NCBI GenBank assembly: GCA_964581115.1
Contig: CAZOMY010000012.1
Coordinates: 16,447 to 80,446, forward strand
Reading direction: 5' to 3'
Origin: 2-02-FULL-55-14 sp964581115
Lineage (GTDB): Bacteria; Bacteroidota; Ignavibacteria; UBA10030
DNA length: 64,000 nucleotides
Shown: in pieces, positions 50,106-60,200 of the stretch
Layout of the letters: each line of letters begins with the position of its first letter
Position numbering within the stretch: the first letter of the stretch is position 1
Translations under genes and position numbers: made by a program
Notes under the pieces: generated by a model
The model's database searches: none
Seen by the model: the letters and a program-made list of their open reading frames with translations, nothing else
Told to the model about the DNA's origin: nothing

Positions 50106-52331
50106 ATGGGTCAACGATCCCGCCTTCCTCTGACGCTGGCCATCTGGGCCATTCTGGCGGGCGCCGGAGCATTGCTCTCGATCTTCTACATCGGGTTCGG
50201 CCATTCCGTCCGCCTCGAACGAGAGGTCTATCAGCAACTCACGCTCCAAGATTCTCTTCTGCATCACACGTATCGTACGACGTGGGATGCTCAATATCTT
50301 CTCTCCGAAGCCACGGCCGCAGGGAGGTCGCCGGATGCCGGACAACGGATGCTGGTCCGGCGCAAGCTTCGCGAGATCGATTCTGCCGGCCTCGCCCTGG
50401 ATGCGACTATCGTCCCGGAGAGCCCCCTCCATCGGTCATGGATGCGCTACCGTGAGGTTCTCGATTCGATCCTGGCCGACATCGAAGCCTTATTTGTCCG
50501 GAGCGATCGTGATCGATCCCCGGTCCAAGCGACCGCCCCGGTTCCCTCCGCGCCGCTCATGGTCCGTCTCAGGATCGCCAGAGACGAGGTCCATCGTCTC
50601 ATCCTGGCTGAACGACTTGAGGAGATCGCGTCGATCGACAGGGGGCTGGAAGAGCAGTATGTCGGTTGGGCCATCGTTGGATTCGGCTTCGTCGTGGGCG
50701 GCATCGTGTTGGGCCTGTACGTCCGACGCAAGGAATTGGGTCATTTGGAATCTGTCAAGCGACTCGCAGCCGGAGAGGAGCAGTTCCGAACGCTGGTTGA
50801 GCAGGCCCAGGACGCGATCCTGATCGTGCAGGAGCAGACGATGACCTATGCGAACCCGGCCGCCCTCAAATTGTTCGAATTCGCTTCGCTTGAAGAGATG
50901 GCGCGGTCCGATCTGTTCGCGCTGGTCGGTCCGAGGGTCAGGTCGATCCTGATCGAACGTTCCGCGGGTCGGACGATCGGCGAGGAGGTCTCACGCGGAG
51001 AAGAGGTACGCAGCATGACGCAACAAGGTCGGCTTGTCGACCTCGAGGTGAGCGCCTCGATGATCGCTTGGGGACATCGTCCGGCGGTCCAGGCCACGTT
51101 CCGGGATATTACCGGCCGGAAGATGCAGGAGCGGGAGCAGGCCTTATTGATGTGGGAGCAGGAGGCGCTGAGTCAGATCGATCGGCGGCTCATCGGCGTC
51201 GTTGACCTTGGCAGGATCCTCGACTTGATCCTTGGGCACCTGATCAATCTTACGAGGGCGCAGTGGGCCGGCGTCCTGCTTCGGGAAGGCGGATCGCAGA
51301 AATTCAGGTGGCGTTCGATGGCCGGCGCAGCCGGCCCCAAGCCGGCGGAGGCGTTTGCCCCGGCGCCTCAACTTCGAGCCATCCTCGGCAGCGCCGAGCC
51401 GTTCGTGTTGCAGGAGGTCACCACGCCCACGCAGGACCGGTTGACCCATGCAGCGGGCGTGTCGGACGAGAACATCTTATCGTCCGTCTGGATCCCGCTG
51501 AAGGGAGATCCTGAAGCGCGCGGAGTGCTGGCCGTCGGATATCGCCAGACGCACGAGTTCAGCAGCCGTGAGCTTCGACTACTCGTGTCGTTGGCTGAGA
51601 AGATGTCGATCGCCGCGGCGAACGCCTCACTTTACGAGGACCTCCTGGCGCGCGAGCGTGAGCTTGAGATCCTTTCGGGCCTGCGGGTCAACGCCCAAGA
51701 AGAGGAGCGCCGCCGCATCGCCCGCGAGATCCACGACGGCCTCGGCCAGATCCTGACGGCCGTCAAGTTCAACGTGGAGATCCTCGAAGACTCGCCATCG
51801 CTCAACGACGACGAGCATCGACGCATCGCGGACGTGAAGACCCTGCTCGACAACGTCATGAAGGAAGCACGCGAGATCTCCTACAACCTGATGCCCAGCG
51901 TGCTCGACGACTTCGGCCTGGCCCCCGCCCTGCAGCTGCTGGCTGAACGGTTCGGCGTCCAGACGGGCGTACGCGTCACGTTCGTGGCGCATGGAATGGC
52001 CGAGCGCCTTCCGGCCACGGTCGAGATCGCGCTCTACCGGATCGTGCAGGAGGCGCTGACCAATGCCGTCAGGCATGGACATGCGAAGCTCGTCGCCATC
52101 CAGGTGTTCCGTTCGGGAGACGAGGTCCGGCTGACCGTTGAGGACGACGGATGCGGCATGGACCCCGACCGGGCGATGGAGCGGCAGATCGTCGGGAGCG
52201 GCATCGGGCTGGCGAGCATGCGCGAGCGGGTCAATTCCTTCCGCGGTCTTCTGGACATTGAGAGTTCACCCGGCAACGGGACGCTCATCACGGTGCGTAT
52301 TCCGATCCTCCCCCTCTCGAAGGCGTCATGA
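50106..52331 (+). CDS. Membrane sensor histidine kinase (PAS-GAF-HisKA_3, NarX/DesK type)
   Basis: 741 residues from the ATG at 50106; an ATG at 50040 would add 22 Arg-rich residues. Two transmembrane helices (about 9-31 and 195-215) flank a periplasmic helical sensor region. A PAS domain (about 235-350) and a GAF domain (about 375-520) follow. The dimerisation/phosphoacceptor helix has His543 in REIHDGLGQ, and the HATPase region shows NAVRHGHA, EDDGCGMDP and GSGIGLASMRERV. The kinase partners the response regulator whose gene overlaps its stop, and perhaps the two single-domain receivers downstream. Signal unknown. Confidence 0.93.
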   Translation: MGQRSRLPLTLAIWAILAGAGALLSIFYIGFGHSVRLEREVYQQLTLQDSLLHHTYRTTWDAQYLLSEATAAGRSPDAGQRMLVRRKLREIDSAGLALDATIVPESPLHRSWMRYREVLDSILADIEALFVRSDRDRSPVQATAPVPSAPLMVRLRIARDEVHRLILAERLEEIASIDRGLEEQYVGWAIVGFGFVVGGIVLGLYVRRKELGHLESVKRLAAGEEQFRTLVEQAQDAILIVQEQTMTYANPAALKLFEFASLEEMARSDLFALVGPRVRSILIERSAGRTIGEEVSRGEEVRSMTQQGRLVDLEVSASMIAWGHRPAVQATFRDITGRKMQEREQALLMWEQEALSQIDRRLIGVVDLGRILDLILGHLINLTRAQWAGVLLREGGSQKFRWRSMAGAAGPKPAEAFAPAPQLRAILGSAEPFVLQEVTTPTQDRLTHAAGVSDENILSSVWIPLKGDPEARGVLAVGYRQTHEFSSRELRLLVSLAEKMSIAAANASLYEDLLARERELEILSGLRVNAQEEERRRIAREIHDGLGQILTAVKFNVEILEDSPSLNDDEHRRIADVKTLLDNVMKEAREISYNLMPSVLDDFGLAPALQLLAERFGVQTGVRVTFVAHGMAERLPATVEIALYRIVQEALTNAVRHGHAKLVAIQVFRSGDEVRLTVEDDGCGMDPDRAMERQIVGSGIGLASMRERVNSFRGLLDIESSPGNGTLITVRIPILPLSKAS

Positions 52332-52993
52332 CCAAGATCCGCGTGCTGTTGGCCGATGACCATCCATTGGTCCGATCGGGGCTGATGGTCCTGCTCGAGC
52401 CGCTGAAGGAGTTCCAGATCGTCGGCGAAGCAGGCGACGGCCGCGAAGCCGTCGCGCTCACCAAGAAACTCAAGCCCGATGTCGTCGTGATCGATCTGTC
52501 GATGCCCGTCATGTCGGGGGTCGAGGCCACGAAACAGATCCGGGAACAGGTTCCCGAGTCCAAGGTGCTGGTCCTGACCATGCACGAGAATGAAGAGTAT
52601 GTCTTCCAGATCCTGCGGTCCGGAGCCGGGGGGTACATTCTGAAGAATTGCGGCCGGGAAGAGTTGGCGGCCGCGATCAGGGCCGTGGCGAAAGGGGACA
52701 AGTTCTTCAGCCCGAAGGTCTCGGAGCTGATGGTGCAGGCCTACCTTCGCAAGGCGGAAGCACGCGAAACACACCAGGTCGACCCGTCGCAAACGCCTCT
52801 GACCCCGCGTGAGAGCGAGGTTCTGGCGTGTGTCGCCCAGGGAATGACCAATCAGGAGATCGCCGAGAAGTTGTTCATTTCCACCCGTACCGTCGAGACA
52901 CACAAGACGAATATCATGCAGAAACTCGGCATTGAAGACACGGCGAAGCTCATTCGCTACGCGGTGGAAATGAGACTTAGAGGTCGATCATGA
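52328..52993 (+). CDS. NarL/FixJ-family response regulator
   Basis: 221 residues. Receiver domain (1-120) with the acidic pair Asp10-Asp11, phosphoacceptor Asp56 in VVVIDLSMP and Lys in GYILKNCGRE. The LuxR-type helix-turn-helix (about 155-215) shows LTPRESEVLACVAQGMTNQEI and FISTRTVETHKTNIMQKLG. The start overlaps the kinase stop by 4 nt, so the two form a cognate pair. A strong terminator follows. Target genes unknown; the giant surface protein gene downstream is a candidate (inference). Confidence 0.95.
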   Translation: MTKIRVLLADDHPLVRSGLMVLLEPLKEFQIVGEAGDGREAVALTKKLKPDVVVIDLSMPVMSGVEATKQIREQVPESKVLVLTMHENEEYVFQILRSGAGGYILKNCGREELAAAIRAVAKGDKFFSPKVSELMVQAYLRKAEARETHQVDPSQTPLTPRESEVLACVAQGMTNQEIAEKLFISTRTVETHKTNIMQKLGIEDTAKLIRYAVEMRLRGRS

Positions 52994-53035
52994 TGTAGGA
53001 TGTCTTGAGGCTTCCAAGCATTCTTCCAAGTACCA

Positions 53036-53069
53036 AAAAGCCCCGAATTCAGCTGATTTCGGGGCTTTT
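53036..53069 (+). terminator. Rho-independent terminator after the NarL-type regulator
   Basis: A 12-bp stem AAAAGCCCCGAA/TTCGGGGCTTTT with a 10-nt loop. The T-run is part of the 3' arm and is followed by CTGTTCC. Confidence 0.9.
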
Positions 53070-53223
53070 CTGTTCCCATTCCTGAATACGAGTATCCCGC
53101 AGAGCCTCATAACTCCTCGTATTACCGCAAAATACGGGTTTTTTGCGATTCATTCCTGCCATGCTCCTTGCAACTTTCGTCAGTCAAGAACCTGTCAATC
53201 CATTCACATCAAAAGGATCGGCC

Positions 53224-53619
53224 ATGAGCAAGATACGCGTGTTGATCGCCGACGATCACATGGATTTCCGACGCGTGGTTCATGAGTTCCTCGAACGACT
53301 GCCGAACGTGCAGGTGGTCGGAGAGGCGTCGGACGGCGACGAAGCGGTTCGGCAAGTGGAAGCACTCACGCCTGACGTGGTGCTCATGGATATCGCCATG
53401 CCGAACACGTCGGGGTTGGAAGCGACAAGGATCATCAAACGGCGATGGCCGAACATGCGCGTGCTTATCGCCACGATGCACGACAATCCTATCTACCGCC
53501 TCGAGGCCGAAGAGGCGAAGGCGGACAGGTTCATTCTCAAGTCCGTGCTGAAGCCGACGCTCGAACAGGAGTTTGGAGTGGCGCGTACGGCTCCGTATCG
53601 GCGCGTCTCGGCGTTCTAG
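53224..53619 (+). CDS. Single-domain response regulator (receiver only), first
   Basis: 131 residues from the ATG at 53224, with AAAGGATC upstream. One receiver domain with Asp10-Asp11, Asp56 in VVLMDIAMP, a Thr in IATMHD and Lys in FILKSVLK. No output domain follows; the last 20 residues are short and basic. Its sequence is closest in style to the NarL-type receiver encoded upstream (IRVLIADDH, VVGEASDGDEAV). It probably acts as a phosphate sink, connector or protein-binding switch. Separated from the upstream operon by a terminator, so it is transcribed on its own. Confidence 0.9.
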   Translation: MSKIRVLIADDHMDFRRVVHEFLERLPNVQVVGEASDGDEAVRQVEALTPDVVLMDIAMPNTSGLEATRIIKRRWPNMRVLIATMHDNPIYRLEAEEAKADRFILKSVLKPTLEQEFGVARTAPYRRVSAF

Positions 53620-53806
53620 AAGGTTGCAGAGAAATCTTGCTTGAAAGAGCATCTCGCAATGACGCAAAGACCGCAACGGACGCAACGTCGAGATTTCGTT
53701 TCGGTCTTCATCGCGGTCGTGGAGTAACAAGTATTCAACGACCGCTGCGGACGCCGCGAGAGATGTTTTGTTCTGGCACCCGGTCCACCTTCGAAAGGTA
53801 GTAACG

Positions 53807-54181
53807 ATGAGCAACATGACAGTTTTGGTCGCTGACGATCACGCGTTGGTGCGCGGCATGATCAGCACCTATCTCCGCTCGCGCCATGATGTATCCTTGG
53901 TGCTCGAGGCGGTCGACGGCGTCGATCTCGTCGAGCAGGCACAGCAGCTCAGGCCCGACGTGGTCCTGGTCGACGTCCGCATGCCACGCAAGAACGGGTT
54001 GGAAGCCGCTCGTGAGATCAAAACGACCTATCCCGATGCCAGGGTGATCGTGATGTCGAATGAAGAATCGTTCCGATCGATGGCCTTGGCGAACCTGGCC
54101 GACGCCTTCGTCCCGAAGGGCTCGCTCAAGCGGGCGCTTGCCGAAGTGCTGAACCCCGAACCGGCCGCCGCCGCTGCCTGA
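53807..54181 (+). CDS. Single-domain response regulator (receiver only), second
   Basis: 124 residues from the ATG at 53807, preceded by GAAAGGTAG. A receiver with Asp10-Asp11, Asp56 in VVLVDVRMP, Ser in IVMSNEE and Lys in FVPKGSLK, ending in a short Ala-rich tail. No output domain. It lies 30 nt before the giant surface-protein gene and could be co-transcribed with it, which makes a link between signalling and surface-protein production attractive (inference). Confidence 0.9.
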   Translation: MSNMTVLVADDHALVRGMISTYLRSRHDVSLVLEAVDGVDLVEQAQQLRPDVVLVDVRMPRKNGLEAAREIKTTYPDARVIVMSNEESFRSMALANLADAFVPKGSLKRALAEVLNPEPAAAAA

Positions 54182-54211
54182 TGCGGACGCACCCGTCCAT
54201 GAACTGAGATC

Positions 54212-57200
54212 GTGCTGCGTCGTTCATCCATAGCGCTCGCCTGTCTCCTCCTCGCCTTCGGCGCGACGTCCATCGTCCGCGCCCAAGGGAGTATGGCGAA
54301 CTATGCCACGACGGTCACGACGGGGATCACGTTCCAGTCGATCGCCGCGACCGGCACGGCGGTCACGTCGTGGAGGAATCCGGGTCCGGGGTACGTTCAG
54401 GACGATAACCGCAGCTTCCCGCAGCCGATCGGGTTTGACTTCTGGTACAACGGCACTCGCCACACGACCTTCAGCGTGTCGACGAATGGCTACATCGACT
54501 TCTCATCGAACGCGGCCACCGGCGGCGCGGTGACGACCGCGTACGGATACCAGAACACCGCCTTCTCGGCCACCACGGCGGCGAACGGCACCTGGCTGGC
54601 CCTGGCCCCCATCTATGACGACATGACGACGCAGGGGGCGAGCGATCCTCTTGGGAACAGCATCAAGTACCAGACGAGCGGTGTGGCTCCTTACCGGGTC
54701 CTGACGGTGGAATGGATCGACATGGCCGTCTACGGCAACACGACGCCGAGCCTCACGTTCCAGGTCAAGCTGTATGAAACGACAGGGGTCATCGAGTTCG
54801 TGTATGGGACGATGGCGGTCGGGACGGGTTGGACCCCCAGCTACACCGTCGGGATCAACGATACCGTCACGGCGGGTATTCCGGCAACGGACATGCTCGT
54901 CCGGCAGACGTGGAACGGCACGACCTTCAGCAACACGGTCCAGAACAATCTGGCCACGCTGCCCGAGTCGAATTCGAAGATCACCTTCACGCCCCCCTCG
55001 GCCCTCCGGCCGACCGGCTTGACGTTCTCCTCCGTCACCGCGTCGTCGATGCAGTTGAACTGGACCGACAACGCGACGAACGAGGTGCGCTACGCCGTCT
55101 ACCGGTCGACCGATGGTGTCGACTACGAGTTGGTCTCGCAGCTCCCGCCCAACAGCACTTCCACCAACCAGACGGGACTTCTCGGAAGCACGGTCTACTA
55201 CTGGCGCGTCATCCCCGTCACGGAAGGGAACGTCGATTCAGCCCTGGCCGGCCAGGATACAACCCTGGCCCCGGACACCTACATCTCGAAACAATCGGGC
55301 CTCTGGAGTGCGGCTTCTACGTGGTTGGGCGATCAGGTACCCGTAGCCAACGCCAATGTCATCATCGACAGCAGCCACACGGTCACGCTTGATACCAGTC
55401 CGACACTCAACAGTCTGACCGTGGGTCAGGGGTCGACGGCGACCCTGCTGTTCGGCAACAATGCAACGCCGCGCACGATGACGATCGTCGGGGACCTGAC
55501 CGTTGCAGACAGCGCACGCTTCGTGGCCAACACGGCCTCGTTGACCTCGGGGCATCTGCTGTCGACGAGCGGCGATATTCTGAACAACGGCACCTTCGAT
55601 CTCGAGCCGACGCCGACGAGCCGCGTGCAGGCGACGTTCACGAAGACGGGCAACCAGACCGTCAGCGGGTCGGGGGATACGACCCGGTTCTACTTGATGA
55701 CCCTCAACATGGGTTCGTCATCGACGAACACGCTCGACGTGTTCTCGACCGATTTCCGCACAGGCTCTGACGGCTTCCTGACCATCCAGAACGGAACGTT
55801 CAAATTCGCATCCCCGAAGTCCATCACACCGTTCACGACCGCGACGACGATACCGAGTACCGGCGGGCTATGGGTTGCCAACCCGTCGGCGACGGTCACG
55901 ACCTCCGGGGGAAACCTCAGCGTGCAGGGCTTGGTGCGCGTGACCTCGGGTCGCATGACGATCGGATCGGCTGCCGATCACAGCCTGATATCGAATGGCG
56001 CGACGGTGACGATCGAAGGAGGCACCCTGGCCATCGCCGGACGGTTCGACCGTCTGAATGCCACCACGACGACCCGGTTGACGATGTCCGGTGGCGAGAT
56101 CCGCATGCCGACCATCGGGTCGACGAGCACGACCAACGCTCCCTTCATGATGGACGTCGTCGGCTCGCAATTCGATTGGTCGGGTGGGCGCATCATCATC
56201 GAGCGCGAGGGAGGGACGGGCGCCAACGACCTCGGCTACGTGAACACCGGCTCGTCCACCTGGTCCGTCCTCGCCGGCGTGCTGCAGATCGGAACATCTT
56301 CAACGCCGGCAGGACAGACGATGAGCGTCAACTCCACCATCCCGGTGTTTGACCTTGTCGATAGCAGCGCAAATGCCACGATCCGATTGTTGACAAGCCC
56401 GCTGACCGTCCGGAACGACCTCCTGATCCCGGTCGGCGCGCTGGATGCCAACAATCTGAACATCACCGTCAAACGGAATTGGACGAACGCCGGCACTTTT
56501 ACTCCCGGGACAGCCACGGTGACCTTCGACAGCACCCTGACCCAGACGATCACGAATGCCTCCGGCGAGACCTTCAACAATCTGACGATCAACAAGCCGT
56601 CGGGCACGGTCACGCAGTCTGGACATGTGACCGTGAACGGCACGATGTCGCTGACCTCGGGCATCTACAGCGTCGGCTCCGATACGTTGACGCTTAACGG
56701 GGCGTTCACGCTGGCTGATTCGCTTCTGGCAACCTCCGGAACAGTGCGGTATCAACAGGTCGGCGCCGGACAGGCCGTGCGCGCGGCTGTCTACCGAGAC
56801 CTGGTGTTCTCGGGCGGCACCAAGGTTCTGCCGGCCGCTGGCGCGGTAGAGGTACGAGGTACGTTCTCGCCCGGCTCGGCAAGCGGTCATACGATCACGG
56901 GGAGCACGATCGCCTTCACCGGAGCAGGGCAATCGATCCCGGCCTTCCGATTCAACAACCTGACCGCGACCGGAACAGGGCCGTCGCTCTCTGCCACCGA
57001 CACCGTCGCGGGCAATCTGACGGTCGGAGGCTCGACCACGCTCAATCTGGGGGCCAACAACCTCGTCGTCAATGGAAATGCATCGAATGCGGGAGCGATC
57101 GCCGGAACCGGTCAGGTGGTCCTTGCGGGAGGCGCTTCACCTCACACGCTGAGCGGCGCGGGCGCATATGAACGCCTGACGTTGAACGACGCTCAGGGCG

Positions 57201-60200
57201 CCGTGGCATCCGACGACGTGACCATTTCAGGCGTGCTGGCGCTCACGTCGGGTGTCTTCAACAGCACGGCCGACACGGTGATCATCGGAGCCGGCGGGTC
57301 CGTTACTCGAACGACGGGACATGTCAACGGATACCTCCGGAAGACCGTTCCGACCGGGACCAATGTGCCCGTGTATTTTGAACTGGGCGACGCCAACCGA
57401 TTTGCACCCGATTCCGTCGTCTTCGCCTCGGTCAGCCAAGGGGGAACGTTGACATCGCGTTCGGTCGGCGCGGAGCATCCGCAGATCGCAACGTCTCCAC
57501 TCAACCTGACCGACAACGTCAACCGCTACTGGCAGTTCTACAACGACGGCGTTCTCTATACCACGCACGCCACCACCTTCCGCTGGGATGCGGCCGATCA
57601 GGATCAGGCGGGGAACGAGTTGGGGTTTGCGACCGCCCGGTACGACGGCGCTGCATGGGATACAACGGCCTCCAGCAACCATACGGCCACCAGCCTGCGG
57701 TCGGACGGAAACACGATATTCGCCGAGTATGCCGTCGGCGGGACGACGCCGACGAATGCCTACCGCACAAGGGCCAGCGGCAACTGGAACGGCACGACCG
57801 TCTGGCAGTACTACCACGGTCCTTCGGGTACCTGGCGCGACACGACGGCCTTCCCGACCTCGGCCGCCGGGCTGATCAGCATTCGCTCGCCTCATGTCAT
57901 TGCGGTCAGCGCCGGCGTCACGGTCGATCAGGTCCTGATCGAATCGGGCGGGCAGGTGACGGTGAACGCGGGCGTCACCCTCACGATTGCGAACGGCGGC
58001 GGTACCGACCTGACGGTTCTGGGGACCCTTAGGATCGTCGGCAACGATCTGACGATCAATGCCGGAGCCACGGTTGCCTTTGGCGCCGGCGGGGTCTATC
58101 AGCATGCGAAGCACGGGGGCAACATTCCGACCGCGACGTGGAATGCCGCTTCGACCGTCCAGATCCTCGGCGGGGCAGCTGCGGGGGCGACGCTACCGGG
58201 CAATCGGAATCAGGTGTTCGGCAATTTCACATGGAACTACACGACCCAGAACGCCGCGCTGGCGTTGGCGCTGCAGCCGGCAACCATCACCGGCACCTAT
58301 CGCGTCGTTTCCACAGGCACGTCGAACATTCGCCTTCTGAACAACACGACCACGACCTTGACGATCGGTGGAGATTTTGTCATCCAAGGTGGCACGGTGC
58401 TCGGCAAGAACGCCGGGAATAACACGCAGGCCATCAATGTGGCCGGTGAGTATCAGCAATCGGGTGGATCGTTCACGATCAGCGACGGCGCGGCGGATAA
58501 TGTCAATCTGAATGTGTCGGGAGGCTTCACGCTCTCCGCCGGGACGCTGACGATCTCGACCCAGGCGGCCACCGACAATCTGAATATAGCCGGCAACTTC
58601 AGCCACACGGCGGGCACGATCACCGAAACCTCGACTGGCACGGCTAACATCGTATTCAACGGCACCAGTGTTCAGACGTACACCTCCGGCGGGACCGTTA
58701 CCAATCAGATCAACTTCTCCGTCTCGACCGGCGCGACGCTCGATATGGGCACGAGCGCTATCACCGGCGGAGGTACGTTCACGCTCAACAACGGAGCGAC
58801 GTTGATCATCGGCTCCGCCGCCGGCATCACGGCCACAGGTGGCGGCGCCGTCGGCAATATTCAGGTGACGGGCACGAGGACCTTCAACACCGGTGCGAAC
58901 TATGTGTATCGCAACGCGACAACGGCCCAGGTAACGGGAAGCGGCCTGCCGGCGACCGTGAACAAACTCACGATCGACAACGGTGCGGTTGCAGGCGTAA
59001 GCCTTACCGCAAACACGGCCGTCACGGACTCCCTGATCCTGACCGCCGGTCCCCTGACGCTGCCGGCAGGCCGAACGCTGACCATCACGAACGTGGTGGC
59101 CGTCGCCTCCGGTTCACTCTCGAGTGATGCCACGGCGACCGTGGTGTACAACCGAGGCTCAGCCGGCCAATCGGTGCTGGGGCTTGCCTACGGCAACCTG
59201 ACCTTCTCCAATTTCGCGAAGATCCTTCCCACGGGCGTCGTCACGATCTCCGGGACCTTCACCCCCGGCACCGGCACGGGTCACACGATCGCCGGGAACA
59301 CGATCGAATTCAATGGAGCTGCGCAATCGATCCCGGCATTCACTTACAACAGACTTCGCGTTTCGGGCAGCGGCCTGAAGACGGTAACGGGCGATCTCTC
59401 GGTCGCCGATTCGCTGGTCGCCTCAGCCGGCGACTCGCTGCGCGATGGGGGCTACACGATCACCGCAAAGGGCAACATCCTTCTTGGTATTCCACATGCT
59501 GGAACCGGCAAGATCCTGATCTCAGGCACCTCTTCTGCACCCACGCTTTCGGGAAGCGGCAGCTTTGCGAACCTTGAGTTGGACAATCTGACGTATGGCG
59601 CGTCGTTGAGCGGCGGCATGACCGTGCGCGGCACCCTGACGCTAACAAAGGGCATCCTGCAGACCGGCAGCGACACGCTCTTCATGGCCTCCGGTGCGCT
59701 CGTCAGCCGTCCGGTGGGCGGTGGTCACGTTCGGGGCTTCCTGTCGAAGGTCGTGCCCGTCAACGCCTCGCCTCAGAGCGTGACGTTCGAGGTCGGCGAC
59801 GCCGTCAGCTATGCGCCGGTCTCTTTGAACTTCACCTCGGTCTCCGTGCAGGGCCGCGTCGCCGCGCGGACCCTCGGCGTGCAGCATCCCGATGTGATCA
59901 ACTCGGGTCTCGACAGCTCGAAGGGGACCAACCGGTACTGGACCCTCATCAACAACGGCGTGGTCTTCTCGACGTTTGCAAGCACCCTCAATTTTGTCAG
60001 CGGCGACATCGACGCCGGAGCGAACCCGGCTTTCTTCTTCGTGCGCCGCAAGTCGGGGAGCGTGTGGAGCGCCGCCACGAACAACTCGCGGGCTTCGTTC
60101 TCGACCACGGGCTCACCATGGACCGGCTTCGGCGACTTCGTGACCGGCGAGCTCAATGCCACCGTCTACTGGACGGGGGCGGCCGGCACGGCGAACTGGG

